A stretch of DNA of 64,000 nucleotides. Origin: Turritopsis dohrnii (lineage: Eukaryota; Cnidaria; Hydrozoa; Anthoathecata; Oceaniidae). This document shows positions 62,609 through 64,000 of this stretch, piece after piece. The position numbers and the translations under genes were made by a program. The notes under the pieces are model-generated. The model saw only the letters and a list, made by a program, of their open reading frames with translations. It was not told the origin of the DNA and searched no databases. Positions within the stretch are counted from its first letter, which is position 1; each line of letters opens with the position of its first letter. The stretch lies in the NCBI GenBank assembly GCA_027922465.2, contig BQMF02000261.1:1-64000 (forward strand). The letters are read 5' to 3'.

Positions 62609-64000
62609 AATGATACCTTCCAACTTTTTCTTTTGTTCCAAAGTTACTACTGGACTGCAACCATTAATGAATTTTTGAAATGATATAGTTAGTTCTTCCC
62701 AATAACCATCAACATCATGATTAAAACCATGAGTTTCATTTCTTTGTGCTTTTTTATTACTGCCTAAAAGAATAATATTTCAATTGTAATACCGAAAGAA
62801 AAAAAAAAGAAACAAAAAAAAGGAAATTCAAGTACGCATTAATCCTAAAAACAATAACTAAGAACAAAAATTTACACGGAAGATAAAAAGTCACAAATAA
62901 AATCATAAAGCCAAAGTTATATACCTAGGCATAGTACGTAAACGATTACCATAACACAAAATATGCATAAACGCGATAAAATATAAACTTAAGAAAAATA
63001 AAGCAATACAACACTTATTTTTTGTAGGATAGTTTCATTGCACAGTCATTTAAATTACATAATCCATTCTTCTCTTAAGTAACCCTCTCAACATTATAAC
63101 CCATCATGTGCTTCATTTCTATTTTAACAGATGAAAACATTCAAAAAACATATACAAAAAACCTAATCATGCTATGCCGAAATCTAAAGAAAAACAAAAC
63201 AAAGTAAAAGAAACTTTGAAAATATATTAACCTTAAAAATAATAATTAAAAACACAAACGTAATGACAGAATTAGTATAGCTGAAAAATTTTTAACATGT
63301 GAAAACATTTGTGGAGCCATTTTTTATTTCCAGTTCAAAGCTCCTCTCTGCTGGAAAATTAAAAAAACAACAGTAAACATCCCTCTTATCCTTTATTTAT
63401 CCACTAATACTAACTGTGTTTTAACTAAATAGATACTATTTTAACTTTACCTTTCAATACCAATTCACATCATCATGATGATTAGTAAAAAATATTGATC
63501 ATGTTCTGTAGCCATTATCAAACACTTCTAAACTCTTTTACTTTCTAATTTCATACCTGTAAACAAATTAATAACACTCGATTAACTTTCCAGCATACTT
63601 TCCTATTGTAAACATACACTTTCTATTTGTTTTCTACTGCAATTTCACTACCATTTTTATACAGTGAAAGCTTTCTTCGTAACTTCATAACTGTGGAGCC
63701 ATTTTGAAATAAATAAAATAAGGAACAGTTCGTTACCAAAACAAATCAGTAAACTAAACGAAAGAACTGATATAATAAGATATCTATTCAAAGCTATAGT
63801 ATTTAATCTTTTAAAACTAAATTAGAACCATTCCTTACTGTGTATAAATAAACATCATTTTGTTCTGCATTTCTTCACTACACTTTCTTCTGTATAGCGA
63901 TATTTGATAACTAAAACGTAAACAAACATTTAAATGCATTTAAATACAAATACATATACCTAACTTGTTCTTTTATTAATCAAAAATAAAAGTTTATTAA
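62609..64000. other. AT-rich intergenic DNA to window end
   Basis: No open frame of note, no RNA gene and no repeat structure that I can define. GTGGAGCCATTTT recurs at about 63,312 and 63,692, which may mark an old repeat. Confidence 0.35.

Overview
The window is nuclear DNA of an AT-rich animal genome. It has spliceosomal GT-AG introns, tRNA-like SINE heads, several DNA-transposon families, a Penelope-like retroelement and a Maverick/Polinton. The repertoire (a KMT5A-type SET gene joined to a Crypton-like tyrosine recombinase, a GIY-YIG Penelope element, a Maverick) fits an invertebrate, perhaps a cnidarian, but the species cannot be fixed from the sequence.

Layout. (1) 0.3-7.6 kb: a plus-strand, many-exon gene. 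It carries a SET methyltransferase domain, a 12-residue tandem-repeat exon, two C2H2-like zinc fingers, a tyrosine-recombinase domain and a SANT-like segment. (2) 7.6-18.4 kb: repeat-rich intergenic DNA with a palindromic MITE with a 10-bp target duplication, a tRNA-like SINE and a decayed Tigger/pogo transposon. (3) 18,477-51,920: a 33.4-kb Maverick/Polinton (adintovirus-like endogenous element) with roughly 530-bp terminal inverted repeats. It is flanked by the 7-bp repeat AGGGTTT and has split a reverse-transcriptase gene whose two halves lie on either side. (4) 51.9-56.5 kb: the rest of that RT and a decayed hAT element. (5) 56,585-60,038: a nearly complete Penelope-like element broken by one stop codon, with inverted partial copies and a 13-bp target duplication. 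(6) 60-64 kb: AT-rich DNA with one local duplication.

Inside the Maverick almost all genes are on the minus strand. Recognisable genes are a protein-primed family B DNA polymerase, a retroviral-type integrase, an A32/FtsK-like packaging ATPase, an adenain-like cysteine protease and a candidate double-jelly-roll capsid protein. There are also several very small arginine-rich proteins like adenovirus core peptides, two of which are under 60 codons. Around these lie unfamiliar genes: RING-like cysteine-rich proteins at both ends, a three-member family of ~110-residue proteins, acidic and coiled-coil proteins, and a 661-residue candidate structural protein. Two genes have frame-consistent spliceosomal introns.

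The Maverick is an old copy. The polymerase is broken by frameshifts, stops and inserted transposons (one with a second nested inside it), the capsid gene has two frameshifts and a stop, and the integrase has one frameshift. The protease, ATPase and 661-residue protein are still open. About 4.3 kb near its left end (20.3-24.6 kb) holds no recognisable Maverick gene and looks like host repeats.
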